DNA of 23,426 nucleotides from assembly GCA_002363955.1 (NCBI GenBank), contig DEXE01000003.1, positions 1 through 23,426 on the forward strand. The letters run 5' to 3'. Origin of the DNA: Methylophaga sp. UBA3192 (GTDB taxonomy: Bacteria; Pseudomonadota; Gammaproteobacteria; Nitrosococcales; Methylophagaceae). A program made the position numbers and the translations under genes. Below the pieces are notes generated by a model that saw only the letters and a list, made by a program, of their open reading frames with translations, did not search any database and was not told the DNA's origin. Below, in pieces: positions 1 to 8,004 of this stretch (the stretch's first letter is position 1; each line of letters begins with the position of its first letter).

Positions 1-44
1 ACAGTGGTCGGTTTTTGCTCCTGTAAAAATAGGGGTGGATTTTG

Positions 45-1526
45 CTAAATATCAATAAACTCCGTTTCGGAAACCACCACCTGATTTCGACCGTTATTTT
101 TAGCTTCATATAAAGCGACATCAGCTGCCTTGATTATGTCTGATTTTTCGATAAGCGTGTTATGCAGATAGGCCACACCACAGGAGGCTGTGATCGTTGG
201 TAGCGGTTTATTTTGATATAAAAGTTCCAGTGAACTGATTTCCTGACAGAGTATTTGGGCGCGCTTTACCAAGTGGTCTTTGTTAATATCAGGCATGATA
301 ATAATGAATTCTTCGCCACCATAGCGACAGATAACATCACTGCTGCGAAAATGATTTTTGAGAATATTGGCATATTCGACAAGAACCAGATCACCAGCAT
401 CATGGCCATAATCATCATTAAATTTCTTAAAATGATCGATATCTGAGAGGATCAGACCCAGTCCATGCTGGGCTCGGGCACATCTGTGAATTTCACGCTC
501 AAGGCTTTCCTCCATGAAACGTCTGTTAAACAGAGAGGTTAATGGGTCACGTACTGATTGTGATTGTAAAGCTTCTTTGAGTTTCAGGCTAACCAGTGAC
601 AAAGCAAGGTTATCAGCAGTAATTTTCACCAGACGCTTTCTGGACTCAACGTAATAGGTTTTCTCTTCTCCTACTTTATGTTTTGCACCATTAAATTCGA
701 TATGTAACATGCCAAGCATTTCACCCTGGGCAATTATCGGTTCACAGATATAGTTGCTCACACCTTCGCTGACATGCTTACATCGAAGTCTGCCATCGTT
801 ATCAAGAGTAGTGTGCTCCTTACCTTGACGTAGCGACCAACAGTCATCAGGAGCTATGACGGGTGCACTTTTAATATCATCTGTTATGCCCCATGTCGTC
901 ATCGATTCAACAAGTGTTTTCTTATCATTAAACAAATACAGTGCACCGGTACAATCTGGAAAGATCTGTTCTGCATAATATGAAACGATGGGGTAGGTTT
1001 CATCAACAGCTCTGCACACCTGGAGGTAAGAGTTAAGCTGATTGATGAGATTCATCTCATAGTTGTATTGTGTGAGTTCCTGATGAGACTTTTTCAGTTC
1101 ATCTTCAGATAATTTTTGTTCAGTGATATCAGTTGAGGACCCAACAAAACCCGAAAAACGGCCATGGCCATCGATATAGGGTTCACCATGGTCGATAAAA
1201 TGCCTGTATTCACCATCACGACGACGTAATCGGTATTCCATGGTAAAAGATTTGTAAGTCTCAAATGCATCCTTAAATACAGTCAGACAATAATCACGGT
1301 CGTCGGGATGTAAGGCATTGAACCAGGCTTTACCACCCATCTTTTCAACTTTTTCTCGTCCAATAAAATTTTTATATTGGTTATTTGTAAAAATTATATT
1401 GCCATGTATATCAGTTAGCCAAAGGGTAACTGGGGCATCTTCAGCCATCGTCTGGAAATTAATTTCTTCAAGTGAAATAGCGGGTGTTCCAGTGTTTACT
1501 TCATTCATACTTGAATTCAACTCCAT
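45..1526 (-). CDS. PAS-GAF-GGDEF diguanylate cyclase
   Basis: A 493-residue cytoplasmic signalling protein predicted to make cyclic di-GMP from two GTP. A PAS fold covers about residues 26-138 and ends in the typical DITEQK linker. A GAF domain follows at about 163-315, with the CW-LR-G...C-H pattern (229-251) common in GAF-GGDEF proteins. The GGDEF domain spans about 325-490. The active-site loop is GGEEF (403-407), a functional variant. An inhibitory-site RxxD (RSSD, 394-397) sits exactly five residues before it, so product feedback inhibition is expected. No membrane segment is visible, so the signal is probably intracellular (redox, light or small molecule); which one cannot be told. I chose the ATG at 1526, with GGAG upstream; an in-frame ATG at 1508 is also possible. 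No EAL domain is present. Confidence 0.93.
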   Translation of the reverse strand: MELNSSMNEVNTGTPAISLEEINFQTMAEDAPVTLWLTDIHGNIIFTNNQYKNFIGREKVEKMGGKAWFNALHPDDRDYCLTVFKDAFETYKSFTMEYRLRRRDGEYRHFIDHGEPYIDGHGRFSGFVGSSTDITEQKLSEDELKKSHQELTQYNYEMNLINQLNSYLQVCRAVDETYPIVSYYAEQIFPDCTGALYLFNDKKTLVESMTTWGITDDIKSAPVIAPDDCWSLRQGKEHTTLDNDGRLRCKHVSEGVSNYICEPIIAQGEMLGMLHIEFNGAKHKVGEEKTYYVESRKRLVKITADNLALSLVSLKLKEALQSQSVRDPLTSLFNRRFMEESLEREIHRCARAQHGLGLILSDIDHFKKFNDDYGHDAGDLVLVEYANILKNHFRSSDVICRYGGEEFIIIMPDINKDHLVKRAQILCQEISSLELLYQNKPLPTITASCGVAYLHNTLIEKSDIIKAADVALYEAKNNGRNQVVVSETEFIDI

Positions 1527-1568
1527 TGTTGAACTGTCTCCATGTTTGAAAATTCATCCGGTGAAAAT

Positions 1569-1633
1569 TTTATATAGCAAACAGACTTTATATAAGAGTT
1601 AATGCTTTTTTTTGTGCCTGTTTACTTTATATA
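1569..1633 (-). promoter_or_regulatory. AT-rich repeats upstream of the cyclase gene
   Basis: Three copies of TTTATATA (plus-strand reading) occur at 1569-1576, 1587-1594 and 1626-1633. The last two extend to the same 10-mer, ACTTTATATA. On the coding (minus) strand they read TATATAAA, similar to sigma-70 -10 elements. They lie within the 144-bp gap ahead of the cyclase start. I see no convincing -35 box, so the exact promoter is not assigned. Confidence 0.35.
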
Positions 1634-1670
1634 TGAATTAAGGATACACCATGTGAAGCAATAATCTGAA

Positions 1671-2039
1671 TTAGGTCAATTCTTCTTGATAGTTATCAGC
1701 TGTAAATCGCGGGGTACATAATGCTAGAAATACCAGATCCTCATTACTGACATTGGTGATACGTTGGCGAGTATTTTCAGGAATAATAACAACATCTCCC
1801 GAAGTAACGGTATGAGGAGGCAAATCACCGATCTCTACGATTCCCTGACCTTGAATAATCACATAACGTTCAGTGGTTGACTTTAACCGGTGCCACTGTG
1901 TGGTTACTCCGGGTGAAACCCTTGCTTGAGCAATTGATAACGCTTCATCTTCGATATCATTAGACAGTTCATTGATATAGCATCCTTCAATAAAATAGTA
2001 TTCGTTATCGGCTTGAAATGGTTTTATTATGGGTTTCAT
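1671..2039 (-). CDS. Small single-domain cupin protein
   Basis: A 122-residue protein with one cupin beta-barrel. The first cupin motif is recognisable at 44-64 (G44, H50, E57, G64), but the second His of the HxH pair is Leu52. In the second motif (81-96) G81, P87 and N96 are kept while the usual His is Gln92. Metal binding may therefore be altered, or the family may use other ligands. The ending LALCTPRF is typical of a common bacterial cupin group of unknown function. The reading frame stays open upstream to a TTG at 2087, but I prefer the ATG at 2039 because the cupin fold starts soon after it; neither start has a good ribosome-binding site. It is divergent from the hydrolase gene at 2166. 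Substrate unknown. Confidence 0.8.
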   Translation of the reverse strand: MKPIIKPFQADNEYYFIEGCYINELSNDIEDEALSIAQARVSPGVTTQWHRLKSTTERYVIIQGQGIVEIGDLPPHTVTSGDVVIIPENTRQRITNVSNEDLVFLALCTPRFTADNYQEELT

Positions 2040-2165
2040 AATGAAAATGTAATCATGTTTGGGGCCTTTTAGCAAAATATCGGGCAATCCAGATAAAAAT
2101 CATGTTGAACGGATTTGGCATCATCTATGCAGATTTTTTCATGTCACCCTTAACGGAGGTGCTCC

Positions 2166-2891
2166 ATGAAAACGTTCATGCTTCTTTTTGTATTGTCATT
2201 TTCAGTACAAGCGAATGAAATATCTACATGGAATCGTCTGATTCTTTCTGGCGGTTCACATATCATGATCGGCTTTACACCACCAGAGTTAAAGCAAGCT
2301 GAAATACTTAATATTTTTATTGAAGGTGATGGAGAACCCGGCGTGGCATTAAGGCTGGCGCAGGAAACCGGAGGAGACAGTGTCTATATAGGACGTCCCT
2401 GTCAATATCTGAAAGCTACCCGATTTAACTCGTGTAACCGTGAGCTGTGGACTTCACATCGATATTCTCAAGCCGTAGTGGATTCGATGGATATGGCAAT
2501 TTCTATAATGAAACAGCAGTATCAAGCGAGTCAAATACGTTTGGTAGGGTATTCCGGAGGGGGAGCAATTGCATCGATTATTGCATCAAAAAGGAGCGAT
2601 GTTGCACTATTAGTGACCGTTGCTGGCAACCTTGATCATAAGTGGTGGAGCGAATTTAATGATTCAGCACCTCTGTCGGGTTCATTAAACCCAGTTGATT
2701 ACAGCTCAGCATTAGAGGCAGTACCCCAGATACATTTGATAGGCGATCATGATTTTGTGGTACCCGGGTCGGTATTAATGTCTTATCTGTCGAAATTCAA
2801 ATCACGTGAAAAAGTAAAAAGCTATCTGGTGGGAGGAGCTGATCATACGTGCTGCTGGTCGGTGGCTATCGCTGCGGTACTGACGGATTAG
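2166..2891 (+). CDS. Secreted alpha/beta-hydrolase family protein
   Basis: A 241-residue protein and the only plus-strand gene in the window. Residues 1-16 form a signal peptide (MKTFMLLFVLSFSVQA, cleavage probably before Asn17), so it is likely periplasmic. It has an alpha/beta-hydrolase layout: an IEGDGEPG stretch (52-59) fitting the oxyanion-hole strand, the nucleophile elbow GYSGGG (128-133, Ser130), a GDHDF acidic loop (193-197, Asp194 or Asp196) and a late His227 in ADHTCC. Several cysteines (79, 90, 229, 230) could form disulfides. A strong Shine-Dalgarno (GGAGG) precedes the ATG. The substrate (ester, lipid or peptide) cannot be inferred from sequence. Neighbours are a divergent cupin gene and convergent cysK, only 10 bp away. 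Confidence 0.85.
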   Translation: MKTFMLLFVLSFSVQANEISTWNRLILSGGSHIMIGFTPPELKQAEILNIFIEGDGEPGVALRLAQETGGDSVYIGRPCQYLKATRFNSCNRELWTSHRYSQAVVDSMDMAISIMKQQYQASQIRLVGYSGGGAIASIIASKRSDVALLVTVAGNLDHKWWSEFNDSAPLSGSLNPVDYSSALEAVPQIHLIGDHDFVVPGSVLMSYLSKFKSREKVKSYLVGGADHTCCWSVAIAAVLTD

Positions 2892-2896
2892 ACTGG

Positions 2897-2924
2897 AATG
2901 GCTAGCCAAGGCTGGCCAGCCATT
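2897..2924. terminator. Inverted repeat at convergent gene ends
   Basis: Arms of 11 bp (2897-2907 and 2914-2924) with one mismatch surround a 6-nt loop. The repeat sits at the meeting point of the hydrolase gene (ends 2891) and cysK (ends 2902) and overlaps the last codons of cysK. This position suits a bidirectional terminator, but neither side has a T-run, so termination is not proven. Confidence 0.35.
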
Positions 2925-3858
2925 CATCATCGGAACCTTCATTCATGCCTTCAAATAAATAAGTTGATAGATAGCGTTCGCCAGTATCGGGTAGCATTGC
3001 GAGAATAACCGAACCTGGTTCTGCATTTTCAGCGACTTTCATTGCGGCTGCCACAGTGCCGCCACAAGATAAACCACAGAAGATTCCTTCTTCACTGGCT
3101 AACCTTAATGCCCAGCTTTTGGATTCTTCATCAGTAACAGGGTATAACTCGTCATAAACATCGCGATTTAATACATCTGGAATGAAGTCTGGTGTCCAGC
3201 CCTGAATCTTATGGGGATGCCAGTCATCTCCTGCCAGCATCGATGCCGCAGCTGGTTCAGTGGCGACAATTTTGGTATCAGGTCTGGCAAGTTTTATCAT
3301 TTCACCAGCCCCGGTTAACGTGCCGCCAGTTCCCCAGCCTGAGACCCAGTAATCGAGCCTTTTACCGGCAAAATCGCGAAGAATTTCAGGGGCGGTAGTA
3401 TTTCGATGAAAAGCTGGATTAGCAGGATTTTCGAATTGTCTGGCGAGAAACCAGCCATGTTTTTCAGCAAGTTCCTCGGCTTTTTTCACCATTCCTGTCC
3501 CTTTTTCCGCTGCGGGAGTGAGGATAACTTTGGCACCGAGTGCCCGCATAATTTTCCGGCGTTCAATGGAGAAGGTTTCAACCATCGTGGCAACAAATGG
3601 ATAACCTTTCGCTGCGCAGACCATTGCCAGGGCAATGCCGGTATTACCCGATGTTGCTTCAACGACAGTTTGTCCAGGTTTTAATACACCACGTTTTTCA
3701 GCGTCATCGATTACGGCAAATGCAAGGCGATCCTTAACCGAAGCCATCGGATTGAATGCTTCCACTTTGACGTACATTTCGACGTGCTCAGGAGCAATAT
3801 TATTAAGTTTAACAATAGGTGTATTACCGATAGTGTCGAGGATGCTGTTATAGATCAT
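2902..3858 (-). CDS. cysK: Cysteine synthase (O-acetylserine sulfhydrylase A type)
   Basis: A 318-residue PLP enzyme that replaces the acetyl group of O-acetylserine with sulfide to give cysteine. The PLP lysine is Lys42 in ASVKDR. The substrate loop TSGNTG is at 69-74 and the phosphate-binding GTGGT at 176-180; PDTGERYLST (290-299) is the usual C-terminal signature. The GTGGTLTG and HKIQG motifs fit CysK better than CysM. Differences from the enteric enzyme are MVETFS where MPETMS is common (92-97) and a cysteine in GLSCGG (265) where serine is usual; both may be subfamily traits. It starts at an ATG with only a weak GAGA site upstream. It stands alone, separated from the nqr operon by that operon's terminator. 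Confidence 0.94.
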   Translation of the reverse strand: MIYNSILDTIGNTPIVKLNNIAPEHVEMYVKVEAFNPMASVKDRLAFAVIDDAEKRGVLKPGQTVVEATSGNTGIALAMVCAAKGYPFVATMVETFSIERRKIMRALGAKVILTPAAEKGTGMVKKAEELAEKHGWFLARQFENPANPAFHRNTTAPEILRDFAGKRLDYWVSGWGTGGTLTGAGEMIKLARPDTKIVATEPAAASMLAGDDWHPHKIQGWTPDFIPDVLNRDVYDELYPVTDEESKSWALRLASEEGIFCGLSCGGTVAAAMKVAENAEPGSVILAMLPDTGERYLSTYLFEGMNEGSDDEWLASLG

Positions 3859-3948
3859 AATTTCTCTGTCGGTCTGGTTAAATTAATCCAAAGCTTACAC
3901 TAAATTGTTGATGCAAAAAAATCCACTGGTCGTCTAACAACACTATAA

Positions 3949-3974
3949 ACAAAAACAGCCGCATGGCGGCTGTT
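3949..3974 (-). terminator. Rho-independent terminator of the nqr-CBS operon
   Basis: A perfect 9-bp stem (3954-3962 with 3966-3974; arm AACAGCCGC on both strands) encloses a 3-nt loop. On the minus strand it runs into TTTTTGTTT. It lies 22 bp after the stop of the CBS-domain gene and is the only strong terminator seen downstream of nqrA. Confidence 0.9.
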
Positions 3975-3996
3975 AGTAGCGAAGTCCAGCTAAATG

Positions 3997-4461
3997 TCAG
4001 GAAACATTATTGCTTACATGAATATTTTGTTTGGTGGATTGTTTTGCCGGCTGTTTGCTATCCGGGTTAGATGTCAGCTCAAGTGCCTTCAAAATATTTT
4101 GTCGGGTAATTGAACCAACTAAGCGATTTTCTTTGATCACTGGCAAACATTTGTAAGCGGTTTGTAAAAATTTCTCGGCAACCTCAATGATGGAAGCTTC
4201 AAAATCAATGGTTTCAACTTTATTATGCATATATTCTTCGACTTTGCCGGCCGATTCGCCCTGATAAGCAGCATTAAGGGCGACTTGCATACAGTCTTTT
4301 TCAGAGAGAAAACCAATCAGGTTGCCATGATGATCCACTACCGGTGCCCCGGAAATTTTCAACTCAATCAGCTGATGAATCGCCCGCAACACATCCATAT
4401 CAGGAGTGAAGGTGATCTTGGTGCCATTCATATGATCTTTTACTTTGAGTGATGCAAGCAT
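3997..4461 (-). CDS. Two-CBS-domain protein at the end of the nqr operon
   Basis: A 154-residue soluble protein made of a CBS pair (about 7-60 and 75-128) followed by a polar tail rich in Lys, Gln and Ser (132-154). CBS pairs usually bind adenosine nucleotides such as AMP, ATP, NAD(H) or SAM and regulate a partner. No catalytic or DNA-binding domain is attached. It starts 20 bp after nqrM with a good GGGAG ribosome-binding site, and the shared terminator lies just downstream, so it is probably co-transcribed with nqrA-F and nqrM. A role in sensing energy or redox state for the Na+ pump is conceivable, but this is inference from position only. Confidence 0.88.
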   Translation of the reverse strand: MLASLKVKDHMNGTKITFTPDMDVLRAIHQLIELKISGAPVVDHHGNLIGFLSEKDCMQVALNAAYQGESAGKVEEYMHNKVETIDFEASIIEVAEKFLQTAYKCLPVIKENRLVGSITRQNILKALELTSNPDSKQPAKQSTKQNIHVSNNVS

Positions 4462-4481
4462 GGACTACTCCCTGATGCTGA

Positions 4482-4685
4482 TTAGTTTTGTTGTTTTTCC
4501 CGTTTCCGGGCTTCACACTCTTCTTTTTCCTGGATTGAGCAGGCACCACCACAACTTCCTGACAGTCCAACCTGATTCAAACCACCACAACTACCTTTTA
4601 TTGCTGAACGGCCAAAAATTACACCTATAGCCATGGCCATAACAGCCAACAGAAGAATAAAAAATGTGGCGAGGAAAGTATTCAT
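4482..4685 (-). CDS. nqrM: Na+-NQR maturation protein NqrM
   Basis: A 67-residue protein with one N-terminal membrane helix (about 2-23) and a short cytoplasmic tail carrying four cysteines (two SCGG motifs, GACS and EEC). NqrM (formerly DUF539) is needed to assemble the [2Fe-2S] centre held between NqrD and NqrE. The frame is open further upstream, but the true start is the ATG at 4685: it has a perfect GGAGG site, lies one base after the nqrF stop, and gives the usual family length. Its place directly after nqrF is typical. Translational coupling to nqrF is likely because the Shine-Dalgarno lies inside the last nqrF codons. Confidence 0.93.
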   Translation of the reverse strand: MNTFLATFFILLLAVMAMAIGVIFGRSAIKGSCGGLNQVGLSGSCGGACSIQEKEECEARKREKQQN

Positions 4686-4686
4686 A

Positions 4687-5904
4687 TTAGCCTCCAAAAT
4701 CATCAAGCATGATGTTTTCAGGTTCAACACCTAAATCTTCGAGCATTTTGATGACAGCTGCGTTCATCATCGGTGGGCCGCACATGTAATATTCGCAATC
4801 TTCTGGAGCCGGATGATCTTTCAGATAGTTTTCATAAATAACATTGTGAATAAACCCGGTGTAGCCAGTCCAGTTATCTTCCGGCAATGCATCAGATAAA
4901 GCGACATGCCAGGTGAAATTATCATTTTCAGCGGCCAGCTCGTCAAAATCTTCGGTATAAAACATCTCACGCAGACTGCGGGCACCATACCAGAAAGTCA
5001 TTTTACGTTTAGATTTCAAACGGCGCAGCTGATCAAAGATGTGTGAACGCATTGGCGCCATACCGGCACCACCACCAATGAATACCATTTCTTTATCCGT
5101 ATCTTTGGCAAAAAACTCACCAAATGGACCGGAAATAGTGACTTTATCACCAGCTTTGAGATCAAAAATGTATGAAGACATGATTCCCGGTGGCACATCA
5201 TCAGCATTAGGCGGTGGTGATGCAATCCGTACGTTCAGCATTACAATGCCTTTTTCTTCCGGATAGTTGGCCATAGAGTAGGCGCGAACCACGTTTTCTT
5301 TCACCACGGATTTGTAACGCCACATATCAAAGCGATCCCAATCTGGACGATATTCATCGGCGATGATAAAGTTTTTGTATTCCACCGTATGTGGCGGACA
5401 TTCAATCTGAATAAAACCACCGGCACGGAAGTTAACACTTTCACCTTCAGGTAATTCAAGGATCAGCTCTTTAATAAAAGTGGCAACATTATCATTGGAA
5501 CGAACCGTGCATTCCCACTTCTTCACGCCGAATACTTCTTCCGGCACCTGAATCCGCATGTTTTGTTTAACGGCCACCTGACAAGACAACCGATCACCTT
5601 CAGCGGCTTCACGTTTAGTGATATGTGATTCTTCAGTGGGCAGAATAGAGCCGCCGCCTTCAAAGATCTTTACCTTGCATTGTGCGCAGGTCCCACCACC
5701 GCCACATGCTGAAGATACAAACAGGTTGGCATCGGCTAAAGCCCCTAAAAGTTTACCGCCAGCCTTGGTTTTAATCGTTTTTTCATCATTGACAATAATG
5801 TCGATATCACCGGTCGCTACCAATTTGGAGCGGGCGCTGATAATAACGAATACCAACGCCATGATGATCAGCGTGAATAAGACGATGCCTAAAATGATTT
5901 CCAT
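4687..5904 (-). CDS. nqrF: Na+-NQR subunit F (NADH dehydrogenase, FAD and 2Fe-2S)
   Basis: A 405-residue entry subunit that oxidises NADH and passes electrons through FAD to a [2Fe-2S] centre. It has an N-terminal membrane anchor (about 3-23) and a plant-type ferredoxin domain with ligands Cys67, Cys73, Cys76 and Cys108. The FAD-binding motif RAYSMANY is at 207-214. The NADH-binding half shows GGGAGMAP (277-284) and CGPPMM (375-380). The length matches known NqrF proteins. Its start codon shares one base with the nqrE stop, and its end runs straight into nqrM. Confidence 0.97.
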   Translation of the reverse strand: MEIILGIVLFTLIIMALVFVIISARSKLVATGDIDIIVNDEKTIKTKAGGKLLGALADANLFVSSACGGGGTCAQCKVKIFEGGGSILPTEESHITKREAAEGDRLSCQVAVKQNMRIQVPEEVFGVKKWECTVRSNDNVATFIKELILELPEGESVNFRAGGFIQIECPPHTVEYKNFIIADEYRPDWDRFDMWRYKSVVKENVVRAYSMANYPEEKGIVMLNVRIASPPPNADDVPPGIMSSYIFDLKAGDKVTISGPFGEFFAKDTDKEMVFIGGGAGMAPMRSHIFDQLRRLKSKRKMTFWYGARSLREMFYTEDFDELAAENDNFTWHVALSDALPEDNWTGYTGFIHNVIYENYLKDHPAPEDCEYYMCGPPMMNAAVIKMLEDLGVEPENIMLDDFGG

Positions 5905-6512
5905 TAGAGTTGAATCCCCGAAAATGCCATGAATCCTAACGCCATCAAGCCCGCAGTGATAAAGGTGATGCCAAGGCCTTGTAAGCCGTCAGGAACGTCG
6001 GAATATTTAAGTTTCTCTCTGATGCCTGCGATTGCAGTGATAGCCAGCGCCCAGCCAAAACCACTTCCCACACCATATACGGCACTTTCTGCAAGATTGT
6101 AATCACGTTCTACCATAAACAATGTGCCCCCTAAAATGGCGCAATTCACCGTGATTAAAGGCAGGAAAATACCTAACGCGTTATAGAGTGCCGGCACATA
6201 TTTATCCATGGCCATTTCGATGATTTGCACCATAGCGGCAATAACACCAATATAGCTGATCAGGCCCAGGAAACTCAGATCAACATCTGGTAAACCTGCC
6301 CATGACAGGGCGCCTTCTTTAAGAAGGTATTGATAAATCAGATTATTGGTTGGAACGGTTATTGCCTGAACCAGAATAACCGCGATACCCAAGCCCAGAG
6401 CGGTTTCGATTTTTTTCGATACTGCGAGGAAGGTACACATCCCCAAAAAGAAAGCCAGAGCCAGATTCTCGACGAAAATTGAGCGGATAAACAGACTGAG
6501 ATAATGCTCCAT
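5904..6512 (-). CDS. nqrE: Na+-NQR subunit E (membrane)
   Basis: A 202-residue, roughly six-helix membrane subunit of the NqrD/NqrE (RnfA/E-like) pair. Cys26 in GMCTF and Cys124 in VNCAI are the conserved residues that, with two from NqrD, hold the [2Fe-2S] centre in the membrane. Its ATG directly follows the nqrD stop without any gap, and its own stop overlaps the nqrF start by one base, so translational coupling is expected. No unusual residues were noticed. Confidence 0.96.
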   Translation of the reverse strand: MEHYLSLFIRSIFVENLALAFFLGMCTFLAVSKKIETALGLGIAVILVQAITVPTNNLIYQYLLKEGALSWAGLPDVDLSFLGLISYIGVIAAMVQIIEMAMDKYVPALYNALGIFLPLITVNCAILGGTLFMVERDYNLAESAVYGVGSGFGWALAITAIAGIREKLKYSDVPDGLQGLGITFITAGLMALGFMAFSGIQL

Positions 6513-7175
6513 TTACAAAACCTCCGTGCGGTGTACCTGGTGAATCTGATAGTCCGGCGCCTCAACTTGTTGTGGTTTCCAGCTACGAATCGCCCAGATC
6601 ATCAGGCCGATAATAAAAAATGCGCTGGGTGGCAGCAGCATCAAACCATTGGGCATATACCAGCCACCTTCGTTAGCGACAGGAATAATAGTTTGCCCAA
6701 ACAGTTTGCCAGCGCCCAGTAATTCACGGAAGAAGGCGACAACCAGCAACACTAAACTGTAACCCAGACCATTACCTAAACCATCAAGAAAGCTCATTCC
6801 CGGCGAGTTTTTCATGGCATAGGCTTCTGCTCTGCCTAAAACAATACAGTTGGTGATGATCAAACCGACAAACACAGATAATTGTTTGCTTGCCTCGTAA
6901 GCGTAAGCTTTGAGAATCTGATCAACGATAATGACCAGTGAAGCAATGACCGTCATCTGAACGATGATGCGAATACTTGACGGGATATGATGACGAATCA
7001 TACTGATAATCGCGCCTGAAAATGCAGCAACCGTCGTCAAGGCGATACACATGATCAGCGCCGCAGTCATATTGGTTGTCACCGCTAATGCGGAGCAGAT
7101 TCCCAATACTTGTAATGTAATAGGGTTGTTATCGATTAACGGGTCGATAACATTGGTTTTTGCTTGGCTTGCCAT
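6513..7175 (-). CDS. nqrD: Na+-NQR subunit D (membrane)
   Basis: A 220-residue hydrophobic subunit homologous to NqrE and to Rnf membrane proteins. Cys27 (GICSA) and Cys110 (TNCIVLGRAEA) are the expected cluster ligands. The TNCIVLGRAEAYA stretch is a strong family signature. The start ATG overlaps the nqrC stop by one base (TGATG). With NqrE it forms the inner electron path from NqrF towards the NqrC flavin. Confidence 0.96.
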   Translation of the reverse strand: MASQAKTNVIDPLIDNNPITLQVLGICSALAVTTNMTAALIMCIALTTVAAFSGAIISMIRHHIPSSIRIIVQMTVIASLVIIVDQILKAYAYEASKQLSVFVGLIITNCIVLGRAEAYAMKNSPGMSFLDGLGNGLGYSLVLLVVAFFRELLGAGKLFGQTIIPVANEGGWYMPNGLMLLPPSAFFIIGLMIWAIRSWKPQQVEAPDYQIHQVHRTEVL

Positions 7176-8002
7176 CAGTTATTCCCCATGTCTGAACGCA
7201 TGTTTTGCAAAAAAGGACCAAATCCATTTTCACCTAACCAGAAGACCATCATATTGGATACACCTTGGCTGGTCAGAGTAGCACCGGATAATCCATCGAC
7301 TTTATACTCAGCTTGTGGCGTATTGTTGTCGACATAACCCCGAACAACTCTGAATTCCACATTGCCATTTGCATCAAATATTTTTTTACCTTCCCATTTG
7401 GCTAACCAGCGTGGGTTTTCTATTTCGCCGCCCAGGCCTGGCGTTTCTGCATGCTCGTAAAAACGCAAACCACGAATGGTATTAAAGTCACTCTCCAGGG
7501 AGAGAAAACCGTACATAGTCGACCATAAGCCGTAACCATGAACCGGAATGACCAGTTGTTCGATTTCATCACCTTGACGCAGAATATAAACAGGTGCGTA
7601 TTTGGCTCTGCTGCCGATTCCGGCAATATCCTCACGATTACCGAGGCGTACTCCTAAATCTGGCGACCCGGAGGCTTTGCGCTGATCATACGTCGTCGGA
7701 TCAATATCGTTTTCCGCAAACTCCCCGGATGCCAGGTCAACTAATCGGACTTCAAATTGTTCAAAGGCAACTTCCATGTCCATGCCGGGTTCATACTGTC
7801 CGGTAACGGCCAGTATGTTCTGCCGAATATCATTCTTTTTATTTACAACCTGCTTGGATTTGAGTGCTACGGCTGCCGTCGACACCATGACCGAACAGAC
7901 CAAACACAGCATGATTGCAATAAATATGGTTTTTGTCGGGTCATCATTGGGCCGCTGCATCAGCTGTCCAAAAAAACCTTTTTTCCGAGTAATTTCTGCC
8001 AT
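7175..8002 (-). CDS. nqrC: Na+-NQR subunit C (covalent FMN)
   Basis: A 275-residue subunit with one N-terminal membrane helix (about 25-48) and a periplasmic FMN-binding domain. The flavin attachment motif SGAT is at 239-242, so Thr242 should carry FMN through a phosphoester bond made by ApbE. The stretch HAETPGLGGEIENPRW (184-199) is characteristic of NqrC/RnfG. The gene is separated from nqrB by two bases. No apbE flavin transferase gene lies in this window, so it must be supplied from elsewhere. Confidence 0.96.
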   Translation of the reverse strand: MAEITRKKGFFGQLMQRPNDDPTKTIFIAIMLCLVCSVMVSTAAVALKSKQVVNKKNDIRQNILAVTGQYEPGMDMEVAFEQFEVRLVDLASGEFAENDIDPTTYDQRKASGSPDLGVRLGNREDIAGIGSRAKYAPVYILRQGDEIEQLVIPVHGYGLWSTMYGFLSLESDFNTIRGLRFYEHAETPGLGGEIENPRWLAKWEGKKIFDANGNVEFRVVRGYVDNNTPQAEYKVDGLSGATLTSQGVSNMMVFWLGENGFGPFLQNMRSDMGNN

Positions 8003-8004
8003 GG

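Noticed and set aside
2051..2106. Repeated 9-mer AATCATGTT upstream of the cupin and hydrolase genes
   Set aside because: Only two copies of a short AT-rich word, 47 bases apart; not above chance for this region.
2902..3858. cysK as an unusual enzyme because of MVETFS and Cys265
   Set aside because: The changes seem to match a common subfamily of cysteine synthases, and all core PLP and substrate motifs are intact.
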